A stretch of DNA of 64,000 nt from Lysobacterales bacterium (GTDB lineage: Bacteria; Pseudomonadota; Gammaproteobacteria; Xanthomonadales; Rhodanobacteraceae), in assembly GCA_016707485.1 (NCBI GenBank), contig JADJHN010000003.1, forward strand, positions 620,001 to 684,000. The letters run 5' to 3'. The notes below the pieces were generated by a model. It did not search any database. It saw only the letters and a program-made list of their open reading frames with translations, and was not told the origin of the DNA. A program made the position numbers and the translations under genes. The number at the start of each line of letters is the position of its first letter. Position 1 is the first letter of the stretch. Shown piece by piece: positions 43,843 to 50,682 of this stretch.

Positions 43843-44092
43843 GAATTTCTTGCCTGCTTCGTTCCTGCAACCTCATCACATGTTGTCCGGGAGGTGGATT
43901 ACGTCGGGCTTTCCTGCCCTCCGCCCTTCGGGCCGCGCCGCTTGCGCGTCGCGTTCAAGTTCGCTCCCGGCGAACTTAGTCGAACCACCGAAGGCGTAAG
44001 CCAGCAGATTTACAGTCTGCCCCCGTTGGCCGCTTGGGTATCCCTCCGAATTTCTTGCCTGCTTCGTTCCTGCAACCTCATCACATGTTGTC
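43843..44092 (-). repeat. 205-bp tandem duplication containing the interrupted tRNA-Tyr
   Basis: The sequence from the tRNA-Tyr 5' flank (GAATTTCTTGCC at 43843) recurs at 44048, an exact 205-base period, covering spacer, tRNA 3' fragment, 80-nt element and tRNA body. The two elements read as identical, so the duplication is recent. Extends on to about 44252 with increasing divergence at the tRNA 5' end. Confidence 0.85.
43889..44047 (-). pseudogene. tRNA-Tyr copy interrupted in the T-loop by an 80-nt element
   Basis: Body identical to tRNA-Tyr from the 5' end to TTCGA, then 80 bases (43900-43979) before ATCCACCTCCC. The 3' end reads CGGACAACA instead of TCCACCA, so the acceptor stem cannot close even if the element were removed; hence pseudogene rather than an intron-bearing gene. 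The element folds on the minus strand as AAGTTCGC / GCGAACTT around CGGGA plus two further GC-rich hairpins. Confidence 0.85.
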
Positions 44093-44093
44093 C

Positions 44094-44252
44094 GGGAGGT
44101 GGATTACGTCGGGCTTTCCTGCCCTCCGCCCTTCGGGCCGCGCCGCTTGCGCGTCGCGTTCAAGTTCGCTCCCGGCGAACTTAGTCGAACCACCGAAGGC
44201 GTAAGCCAGCAGATTTACAGTCTGCCCCCCGTTGACCGCCCGGGTGTCCCTC
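44094..44252 (-). pseudogene. Second interrupted and diverged tRNA-Tyr copy
   Basis: Same layout with an identical 80-nt element at 44105-44184. The anticodon arm and variable arm match tRNA-Tyr, but the 5' end has drifted (GACACCCGGGCGG in place of GATACCCAAGCGG) and one G has been added. First tRNA-like unit in the transcript, about 10 bases after the expected start site. Confidence 0.82.
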
Positions 44253-44269
44253 TTGACACGGAGCCGCGC

Positions 44270-44298
44270 ATTTTCACGGAGAGCGCCTTGGGTGTCAA
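44270..44298 (-). promoter_or_regulatory. Promoter of the tRNA-tuf2 operon
   Basis: Minus strand: TTGACA (44298-44293), 17-base spacer, GAAAAT (44275-44270), then a GC-rich discriminator (GCGCGGC) typical of stringently controlled stable-RNA promoters. It precedes the first interrupted tRNA-Tyr copy, so the pseudo-tRNAs are transcribed ahead of the functional tRNAs. Confidence 0.7.
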
Positions 44299-44476
44299 CA
44301 GCAAAAGTTGTGCCGAGAGCTGCAATCGAGTGACTTTGACGAAACAATTGCGATACCGGTGTGGCTGAACAAGCTGCCGCCCGACCTTGCTGCCGCCGGC
44401 AATCGAGACGGCCTTGCCCGATTCCCGACTTCCGCCAGCGGGAAGAACAGTCAGCTGCCGCCCCTGGCAGGTCGAA
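44299..44476. other. Spacer between thioesterase gene and tRNA promoter
   Basis: 178 bases. No gene or strong terminator recognised; it probably carries upstream promoter elements for the tRNA operon. Confidence 0.4.
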
Positions 44477-44962
44477 TCAATGGCCTGGGCGCAAGGTCGC
44501 AGCCTCTTCCCTGATCCTTCGGCCAACCTCCATGACCTTGAGGGCATATTGGCCAAGGGCGATATCTTCCTCGGTCAGCGGAGTCCATCGCGGCACCGGG
44601 CTTGGCTTTCCATCCGGCGCATCGAGGGCCACGAAGGTCATCACGCAATGCGTGGCCAGCCGTTGCCTGGCGGTTTTCAGGTCACGTGCGATGACATCGA
44701 CGGTGATCTGCATGCTGGATGTCCCGGTATGCACGAGTTTGCAGCGAACCTGAACAAGATCGCCGATCAGGATCGGGGCGACGAACTCGATGCCACCGAC
44801 CGCCGCCGTGACGCAGTACTTGCCGCTCCAGGCGACGGCACAGGCGTAGCCCGCCTGGTCGATCCAGCGCAACACCGCCCCGCCGTGCATCTTGCCGCCG
44901 AAATTGACATCGGTCGGCTCGGCCAGAAACTGCAGTTCAAGTTCGCGCTGAGTGCCCGGCAT
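44477..44962 (-). CDS. Acyl-CoA thioesterase, hotdog fold (YciA/BACH type)
   Basis: 161 aa, single hotdog domain. VNFGGKMHGGAVLRWIDQAGYACA contains the conserved catalytic region after the first strand, and GIEFVAPILIGDLVQVRCKLVHTGTSSM is the family's second signature. Hydrolyses acyl-CoA to fatty acid and CoA; chain length not predictable. Lies 17 bases after ychF, possibly cotranscribed. Confidence 0.85.
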   Translation of the reverse strand: MPGTQRELELQFLAEPTDVNFGGKMHGGAVLRWIDQAGYACAVAWSGKYCVTAAVGGIEFVAPILIGDLVQVRCKLVHTGTSSMQITVDVIARDLKTARQRLATHCVMTFVALDAPDGKPSPVPRWTPLTEEDIALGQYALKVMEVGRRIREEAATLRPGH

Positions 44963-44979
44963 GGCATTGCCCCGATCGG

Positions 44980-46071
44980 TCAGACATTGAAGCGGAAATG
45001 CAGGATGTCACCCTCCTTGACGATGTAGTCCTTGCCTTCCAGGCGCAGGCGACCTGCCTCCTTGGCGCCGGATTCGCCACGATACTTGATGAAATCGTCG
45101 TAGGCGATGGTTTCGGCCCGGATGAAGCCGCGTTCGAAATCCGTGTGGATGACTGCAGCCGCCTGCGGCGCGGTGGCACCGACCTTTACCTGCCAGGCAC
45201 GTACTTCCTTCACCCCGGCGGTGAAATAGGTCTGCAGGCCGAGCAGCTTGTAGCCGGCGCGGATCACCCGATGCAGGCCCGGCTCGTCGAAACCCATGTC
45301 GGCCAGGAACGCATCGCGATCCTCATCCTCGAGCTGGGACAACTCTTCTTCGATGGCCGCACAGACCGGCACGACCTCGGCACCCTCGATTGCCGCGCGC
45401 TGGCGAACCTGCTCCAGCAAGGGGTTGTCCTTGAACCCGTCTTCGAGCACATTCGCGATATACATCAAGGGCTTGAGGGTGAGCAGGAAGAGATCGCGAA
45501 CCAGTGCCAGCTCGTCATCCGCAAACGCCACCGCACGCGCGGGCTTGCCCTCGTTGAGGGCGGCGGCGAGTTTCTGCAACACCGGCCGCTTGGCCAGCGC
45601 TTCCTTGTCATTGGCCTTGGCCGCGCGCTCGACCTTGTTCAGCGCCTTTTCCACCGACTCCAGATCGGCCAGGGCCAGTTCGGTGTCGATCGTCTCGATA
45701 TCGGAAATCGGATCGATCCTGTTGGCGACATGGACGATGTCGGGATGCTCGAAACAGCGCACGACATGCGCGATCGCATCGACCTCCCGGATATGGGCAA
45801 GGAACTTGTTGCCAAGGCCCTCGCCCTTCGAGGCGCCAGCGACCAGCCCGGCAATGTCGACGAACTCCATCGAGGTCGGGATGGTCCTCTGCGGCTTGAC
45901 GATTTCAGCCAGCGCCTCGAGCCGGGGATCCGGCACGGGCACGACACCCACGTTCGGATCGATCGTGCAGAACGGGAAATTCGCCGCCGCGATACCCGCC
46001 TTGGTCAGCGCATTGAATAGGGTCGACTTGCCCACGTTGGGCAGGCCGACGATGCCGCATTTGATACCCAT
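44980..46071 (-). CDS. ychF: Ribosome-binding ATPase YchF
   Basis: 363 aa, the E. coli length. Obg-family P-loop GLPNVGKSTLFNALT (9-23) and DIAGLVAGASKGEGLGN; G4 replaced by the NxxE type that prefers ATP; C-terminal TGS domain with TYFTAGVKEVRAW and GDILHFRFNV ending. Linked to pth as in many proteobacteria. Confidence 0.96.
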   Translation of the reverse strand: MGIKCGIVGLPNVGKSTLFNALTKAGIAAANFPFCTIDPNVGVVPVPDPRLEALAEIVKPQRTIPTSMEFVDIAGLVAGASKGEGLGNKFLAHIREVDAIAHVVRCFEHPDIVHVANRIDPISDIETIDTELALADLESVEKALNKVERAAKANDKEALAKRPVLQKLAAALNEGKPARAVAFADDELALVRDLFLLTLKPLMYIANVLEDGFKDNPLLEQVRQRAAIEGAEVVPVCAAIEEELSQLEDEDRDAFLADMGFDEPGLHRVIRAGYKLLGLQTYFTAGVKEVRAWQVKVGATAPQAAAVIHTDFERGFIRAETIAYDDFIKYRGESGAKEAGRLRLEGKDYIVKEGDILHFRFNV

Positions 46072-46082
46072 GATTTGAATCC

Positions 46083-46168
46083 GGGAATGGAGAATCGGGA
46101 ATGGGGAATAGGCAAGGCAACGGATATCAGGATCCCGGCTCTCCTATTCCCCATTCCCCATTCCCGAC
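46083..46168. repeat. GGGAATN palindromic element 10 (pth-ychF gap)
   Basis: G-rich arm 46083-46111 and C-rich arm 46142-46168 with about 30 bases between. The C arm overlaps the 3' end of pth: its last residues (GMGNGE) and its stop codon are made of repeat. Confidence 0.85.
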
Positions 46169-46746
46169 TCCCTGCTAGTGTGCAACTGCTTCATCGCCTC
46201 GTTGAAATCGCCGCGAACGGCCAGCGGAAGCACGTCGATGGCGGCAGCAATGGCACCGAGGATGGCCTGTTTGTCATTCGCCCCCGCGCGACCCAGCACC
46301 CACGAAGTCACGCGATCCTTGTGTCCCGGATGGCCGATGCCGATGCGCAGGCGATGGAAGCGGCCATGTCCGAGGTGGGCAAAAATGTCACGCAAGCCGT
46401 TCTGCCCACCGTGCCCGCCGTCGAACTTGAGGCGCGCCACACCCGGCGGCAGGTCCAGGTCATCGTGGACGACCAGCATCTCCTCCGGGGCAATCTTGTA
46501 GTAGCGCAATGCCGCGGCTACCGCGATGCCGCTCCTGTTCATGAAGGTGATCGGCTTCTGCAACCACAACGGATCACCCTCGATCACGCATTTCGCCGTC
46601 TCGGCATGCAATCGGGACTCGATGCCGAAGCGCGCCCGCTCACGATCGGCGAGGGCATCGACAAACCAGAACCCGACGTTGTGCCGGGTTCCGAGATGTT
46701 CGGCCCCGGGGTTGCCGAGGCCGACGATCAAGCGCAGCGAGCTCAT
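46144..46746 (-). CDS. pth: Peptidyl-tRNA hydrolase
   Basis: Recycles peptidyl-tRNA. 200 aa from the ATG at 46746 (MSSLRLIVGLGNPGAEHLGTRHNVG, with the catalytic His in TRHNVG). KPITFMNRSG and VVHDDLDLPPG include the conserved Asn and Asp; GGHGGQNGLRDI holds the second Asn. The C-terminal eight residues derive from a GGGAAT element. Follows rplY. Confidence 0.95.
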   Translation of the reverse strand: MSSLRLIVGLGNPGAEHLGTRHNVGFWFVDALADRERARFGIESRLHAETAKCVIEGDPLWLQKPITFMNRSGIAVAAALRYYKIAPEEMLVVHDDLDLPPGVARLKFDGGHGGQNGLRDIFAHLGHGRFHRLRIGIGHPGHKDRVTSWVLGRAGANDKQAILGAIAAAIDVLPLAVRGDFNEAMKQLHTSRESGMGNGE

Positions 46747-46792
46747 CGGGACGCGTTCGCTGCCGGCGTCGAACAATCAGGAGACAAGTGAC

Positions 46793-47449
46793 CTACTTGT
46801 CGCCATCCGCCTTCTTTTCGCCCGCTGCAGCAGTGCCTTCGGCAGCTTCGGTCGCCTCGACTTCGACGCGTCCCAGCTTGGCGATGACGACGGCGATATC
46901 GTGCTCCTTGCCAAGCTTGAGTTCGACGATTTCCGTGCCCTTCGGCAACTTCAACCCGGACAGGTGGATGATGTCGTCGACCTTCAGCTCGGCCAGATCG
47001 ACTTCAATGAACTCGGGCAGGTCCTTCGGCAAGCAGGAGATTTCGACCTCGGTCATCTCATGCATGATGATGGCACCACCGGTCTTGCCGGCCGGCGAGG
47101 ATTCCTGGTTGATGAAGTGCAGCGGCACGCGCACGCGGATTGCCTCGTCCTCGTTGATGCGCAGGAAATCCAGATGCAGGATCTGCTGCTTGAACGGATG
47201 GCGCTGCATGTCGCGCAACAGCACTTTCTGCACGTCGCCGCCAAGGCTCAGATCAATGATCGCCGAGTAGAACCACTCGTTCTGCGACGCCATGTAGACG
47301 TCCTTGTGCGCGATCTGGATGCTGACCGGATCGAGCTTTCCACCACCGTAGACGACGGCCGGCACGCTGCCCGTGCGACGCAGGCGGCGGCTCGCACCCT
47401 TCCCCTCGTCCTTGCGCAGCGTTACCGCTAGTTGATGTGTCTTTGCCAT
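46793..47449 (-). CDS. rplY: 50S ribosomal protein bL25, CTC form
   Basis: 218 aa, the long form with an N-terminal 5S rRNA-binding L25 domain (1-about 95) and the C-terminal beta domain, ending in an Ala/Glu/Lys-rich tail. HQLAVTLRKDEGKGASRRLRR and PVSIQIAHKDV are typical. Order prs-rplY-pth-ychF is characteristic of Xanthomonadales and pseudomonads. Confidence 0.95.
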   Translation of the reverse strand: MAKTHQLAVTLRKDEGKGASRRLRRTGSVPAVVYGGGKLDPVSIQIAHKDVYMASQNEWFYSAIIDLSLGGDVQKVLLRDMQRHPFKQQILHLDFLRINEDEAIRVRVPLHFINQESSPAGKTGGAIIMHEMTEVEISCLPKDLPEFIEVDLAELKVDDIIHLSGLKLPKGTEIVELKLGKEHDIAVVIAKLGRVEVEATEAAEGTAAAGEKKADGDK

Positions 47450-47533
47450 TTTCGTGTTGCCTTTTTTTCAGATGATCCGCCTCGCGGCGAATTGGATACT
47501 CCCCCGCGACCAGGGGAGTGGGTTGGAAAACCT

Positions 47534-47697
47534 GGAATGGAGAATCGGGAATAGGGAATAGGGAATCGATAGAAACCAAAAGCTGTTTTCACCAACCACC
47601 ATTCGCCATTCGCCATTCGCCATGCCCGACTTCCTGGGAATCGGCAGAAGCCTCAAGTCGCTTCGACCATTCCCCATTCTCTACTCGCGATTCTCGA
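47534..47697. repeat. GGGAATN element 11/12, compound (prs-rplY gap)
   Basis: G-rich arm 47534-47568, then a C-rich arm made of tandem CATTCGC heptads (47598-47625), and a second C-rich arm 47668-47697 that reaches the prs stop. It looks like two overlapping elements. Occupies most of the 250-base prs-rplY spacer. Confidence 0.8.
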
Positions 47698-47699
47698 AC

Positions 47700-48668
47700 T
47701 CAATCGACATACAACGAACTCACCGACTCGCCAAATGCGATGCGGCGGATCGTTTCGGCCAGCAACTCGGCGACCGAGAGCTGGCGGATGGTCGTGCAGG
47801 CACGCGCCTCGTCCGACAACGGGATCGAATCGGTGACCACCAGCTCGTCGAGCTGGGAGCCTTCCAGATTGCGCAACGCCGGCCCGGAAAGCACCGCGTG
47901 CGTGCAGTAGGCGACGACCTTGCGCGCACCCTGGCGCTTCAATGCCGTGGCCGCCGCGCACAAGGTGCCTGCGGTATCGACAATGTCGTCGACAAGCACG
48001 CAGACCTTGTCCTTGACCTCGCCGATGATGTTCATCACGGTCGCCTCGTTCGGCCGCGGACGGCGCTTGTCGATGATCGCCAGATCGGCATCATCGAGGC
48101 GCTTGGCGATCGCGCGGGCGCGCACCACACCGCCGACATCCGGACTGACCACGATCAGGTCTTCCCGGGCGTAGTAACGCCAGATATCCGCCAGCAACAC
48201 CGGCGAGGCGTACACGTTGTCGAGCGGAATATCGAAAAAACCCTGGATCTGGTCGGCATGCAGATCGACCGTCAGGACCCGATCCGTACCCACCGCACCA
48301 ATCATTTTCGCGGCCACCTTGGCGGTGATCGCGACACGCGCCGAGCGCGGGCGCCGATCCTGGCGCGCATAACCGAAATACGGCAACACTGCGGTCACGC
48401 TGGCCGCCGAAGCACGCTTCAGGGCATCGACGAGGACCAGCAACTCCATGAAATTGTCGGCTGTCGGCGCACAGGTCGGCTGCACGACAAAGACTTCCTG
48501 GCGGCGCACGTTTTCCTCGATCTCGACCTGCACCTCGCCGTCACTGAAACGTCCGACCTGGGCCTTGCCGAGCGGCACGCCGAGCTCGCCACAAATGGCC
48601 TGGGTCAGCGGCCGGTTGGCGTTGCCGCTGAACACGAGGATGCTGGTTTGATTCGCTGACGTGCTCAC
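47700..48668 (-). CDS. prs: Ribose-phosphate pyrophosphokinase
   Basis: Makes PRPP from ribose-5-phosphate and ATP. 322 aa from the GTG at 48668, which has GGAG 8 bases upstream; family length 315-319. FSGNANRPLTQAICGELGVPLG, GYARQDRRPR and the PRPP-binding VLVDDIVDTAGTLCAAA loop are present. The frame continues open into the tRNA-Gln repeats to 48914, but that part is repeat, not protein. Confidence 0.95.
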   Translation of the reverse strand: MSTSANQTSILVFSGNANRPLTQAICGELGVPLGKAQVGRFSDGEVQVEIEENVRRQEVFVVQPTCAPTADNFMELLVLVDALKRASAASVTAVLPYFGYARQDRRPRSARVAITAKVAAKMIGAVGTDRVLTVDLHADQIQGFFDIPLDNVYASPVLLADIWRYYAREDLIVVSPDVGGVVRARAIAKRLDDADLAIIDKRRPRPNEATVMNIIGEVKDKVCVLVDDIVDTAGTLCAAATALKRQGARKVVAYCTHAVLSGPALRNLEGSQLDELVVTDSIPLSDEARACTTIRQLSVAELLAETIRRIAFGESVSSLYVD

Positions 48669-48743
48669 GGCGCCACTCCATGCAACTGATTGTGGCTGCC
48701 TGCACGGCAGCATGGATCCAATGCCGCGCCCGGAACCCGGGAG

Positions 48744-49064
48744 TGGCTGGGGCGGCAGGATGACTTCGGGCTTTCGACAACCGCTCCTGCGTTGTTCTAC
48801 CTCCGGCATCCATGCCGTCGCCTGCCCTTCGCCCTTGGGGGCGGCCTGCGTCTTTGCCGAGCCCGGCTTCCAAGTTTCCGTCAATGGCTGGGGCGGCAGG
48901 ATGACTTCGGGCATCCTGCCCTTCGCCCTTCGGGCCAGCGGCTTTGCCGCTGTTCCGATCCGCTCCCGGCGGATCAGGTCGAACCTTCAGGTTCTCATCC
49001 TGCCGCTGGGGTTACCCAACTTGCCGCATTCTTTTGCCGAGCCCGGCTTCCAAGTTTCCGTCAA
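48744..49064 (-). repeat. Two tandem repeats of the tRNA-Gln 3' end with T-loop elements
   Basis: Unit 48744-48884 (141 bp) and unit 48885-49064 (180 bp) each open with the 18 bases of the tRNA-Gln 3' end (TGGCTGGGGCGGCAGGAT on the plus strand) and share a tail ending GCTTCCAAGTTTCCGTCAA. In the second unit a 76-nt element (48903-48978) sits between GGAT and TCGAACC, the same point as in the tRNA-Tyr copies; minus-strand stem GATCCGC / GCGGATC around CGGGA. The first unit is rearranged but keeps a hairpin with AGGA in the loop and the palindrome GGCATCCATGCC found in the argF' leader. Also fills the prs leader region. Confidence 0.88.
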
Positions 49065-49139
49065 TGGCTGGGGCGGCAGGATTCGAACCTGCGCATGCCA
49101 GGATCAAAACCTGGTGCCTTACCGCTTGGCGACGCCCCA
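49065..49139 (-). tRNA. tRNA-Gln (anticodon TTG)
   Basis: 75 nt with encoded CCA. Acceptor TGGGGCG / CGCCCCA, anticodon stem CCAGG / CCTGG around TTTTGAT, T-arm GCAGG / CCTGC with TTCGAAT. Between ispE and prs, the usual place in this order. Confidence 0.97.
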
Positions 49140-49198
49140 ACAACATAACCGCAATCGCAGTGGATCAACCGATCAAAAACTGGCGTATCCGCTTGGCC

Positions 49199-50068
49199 TC
49201 ACTCGACGCCGTCGCGATGCAGCGCCAGCAAAGGTGAAACATTGATACCGCGCACGATCCAGGCACGCATTGCGGCAGGGCAAGCCGCAACGATTGCCTC
49301 CGCATCGTGCATGCCTGCAGGCACGAAAACCACGCCGCCGGTTCCGCTCAGTCGCGCATCGCCGAAAGCCGAAAGCCAATCAAGCGCCCTGGCGACAGCC
49401 GCGTAGCGCGCCCGAACTGCCGGTTCGAACACGTTTTCGGTCTTCGCCCCGCAAATAAAGCCCGCAATTGTCAGGGGTGCGCTATCGCGTGTCAATTCAG
49501 GCGCTTGAAAAAGCGCAGCGGTCGAGATACCGACACCGGGGTCGACGACGACGTAGTTGCGCAAGGCAAGATCGATCGGCACCAGGCGATCACCGACGCC
49601 TTCGGCAAACGCACTGCGCCCGTGGATGAATACCGGCACGTCGGCGCCCAGCTGAAGACCCAGTCCGGCGAGGGCGGCAAGGTCCAGCCCGCAGTTCCAC
49701 AGGCGATTGAGGGCAACCAGGGTCGATGCCGCATCGGAACTGCCGCCACCCATGCCGCCACCGACCGGGATGCGCTTGTCGATGCGCAAGTCGGCGCCCA
49801 AGGTGGATCCGCTCGCCGATTGCAGCAGCTTGGCGGCGCGCACGATCAGGTCATCGGACTCGCTGCCATGCGCATGCTCGCCGAGGCGGCGAATCGCGCC
49901 ATCAGCGCGAACCCTGCAATGCAGGGTGTCGCCCCAGTCGAGCAACTGGAACACGGTCTGCAGGTCGTGATAGCCATCGGCGCGGCGCCCGGTGATGTGC
50001 AGGAACAGGTTCAGCTTGGCCGGGGCGGGCCAGGCGCTCCAGTCCGACTGCAGCGCAGCCTCGCTCAC
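49199..50068 (-). CDS. ispE: 4-diphosphocytidyl-2-C-methyl-D-erythritol kinase
   Basis: GHMP kinase of the MEP isoprenoid pathway. 289 aa from the GTG at 50068, which overlaps the lolB stop as GTGA and places the conserved WPAPAKLNLFLHITGRR near the start; an ATG at 50080 (four residues longer) is also possible. Phosphate loop PVGGGMGGGSSDAAS, and C-terminal LSGTGGVVFVP. Operon lolB-ispE-tRNA-Gln-prs. Confidence 0.95.
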   Translation of the reverse strand: MSEAALQSDWSAWPAPAKLNLFLHITGRRADGYHDLQTVFQLLDWGDTLHCRVRADGAIRRLGEHAHGSESDDLIVRAAKLLQSASGSTLGADLRIDKRIPVGGGMGGGSSDAASTLVALNRLWNCGLDLAALAGLGLQLGADVPVFIHGRSAFAEGVGDRLVPIDLALRNYVVVDPGVGISTAALFQAPELTRDSAPLTIAGFICGAKTENVFEPAVRARYAAVARALDWLSAFGDARLSGTGGVVFVPAGMHDAEAIVAACPAAMRAWIVRGINVSPLLALHRDGVE

Positions 50069-50682
50069 GGCACGCCCCATTGCTGGATGACCAGACGCAC
50101 CCGGTAATCGCCATTGCGGGCAAAGATCCGCCGCGGCATGACCGGCTCGTTCGCCCGCTCATAATCGCGAAACTCGATGGTCCAGCCGGACTGGCGGATT
50201 TCCGCTGGCAGGCCATCCGCCGCGAAAACCACATCGGCGCGTCCCGGTGCGCGCATCCCGCGGACCCAGTAGGCGAGTTCCGCCACCGGCACCTTCCAGC
50301 CGAGCTCGCGGCCGAGCACCTCGGCCGCACTGCTGCCAAGCACCGGTTGTGCGTGCAGGCCGCTCAGTTCCGCGTGGCGCTCGTCGCCACTCAAGGTCCA
50401 GGTCTTGCCGCTGACCGGCGCACTCAGGGCAAACCGGAATGCATCGCCTTGCTGGCTCCAATCGAGCGAGCCGCTGCCGGAATCCGCCGGCCCGGAAATG
50501 GCCATGCGCCCTTTCAGCGACCAGTCGCGCTCGGCCAGCAAGGCACGCTCACGTTGCTCCTGGATGCCCAGGCGTTGCGCGTCCGGACGCAGGCGTGGCG
50601 CCGCACACGCGACCAGCAGCACCGCGACCATGGCCAGCCAAGCCGCGCGCATCGGCACGCCATTGCCCGCCTTGCGATTCAC
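50065..50682 (-). CDS. lolB: Outer-membrane lipoprotein LolB
   Basis: Receives lipoproteins from LolA and inserts them in the outer membrane. 205 aa; signal peptide with lipobox LLVAC (Cys at about 25), then SLKGRMAISGPADSGSGSLDW and ELAYWVRGMRAPG, both typical. A second start at the Met of MRAAWLAMVAVLL would also give a good signal peptide. Four-base ATGA overlap with the TPR gene upstream. Confidence 0.9.
   Translation of the reverse strand: MNRKAGNGVPMRAAWLAMVAVLLVACAAPRLRPDAQRLGIQEQRERALLAERDWSLKGRMAISGPADSGSGSLDWSQQGDAFRFALSAPVSGKTWTLSGDERHAELSGLHAQPVLGSSAAEVLGRELGWKVPVAELAYWVRGMRAPGRADVVFAADGLPAEIRQSGWTIEFRDYERANEPVMPRRIFARNGDYRVRLVIQQWGVP

Noticed and set aside
43889..44252. Possible tRNA introns in the two interrupted tRNA-Tyr copies
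   Set aside because: Even after removing the 80-nt element, the 3' end (CGGACAACA) cannot pair with the 5' acceptor strand, and bacterial tRNA introns normally lie in the anticodon arm.
43445..44252. Prophage or genomic-island attachment sites at the tRNA genes
   Set aside because: Tandem tRNA 3' ends resemble att duplications, but no integrase or foreign gene lies between the copies; kept only as a possible origin of the repeats.
48669..48914. N-terminal extension of Prs
   Set aside because: It translates tRNA-Gln 3' repeats; the GTG start gives the normal enzyme length.
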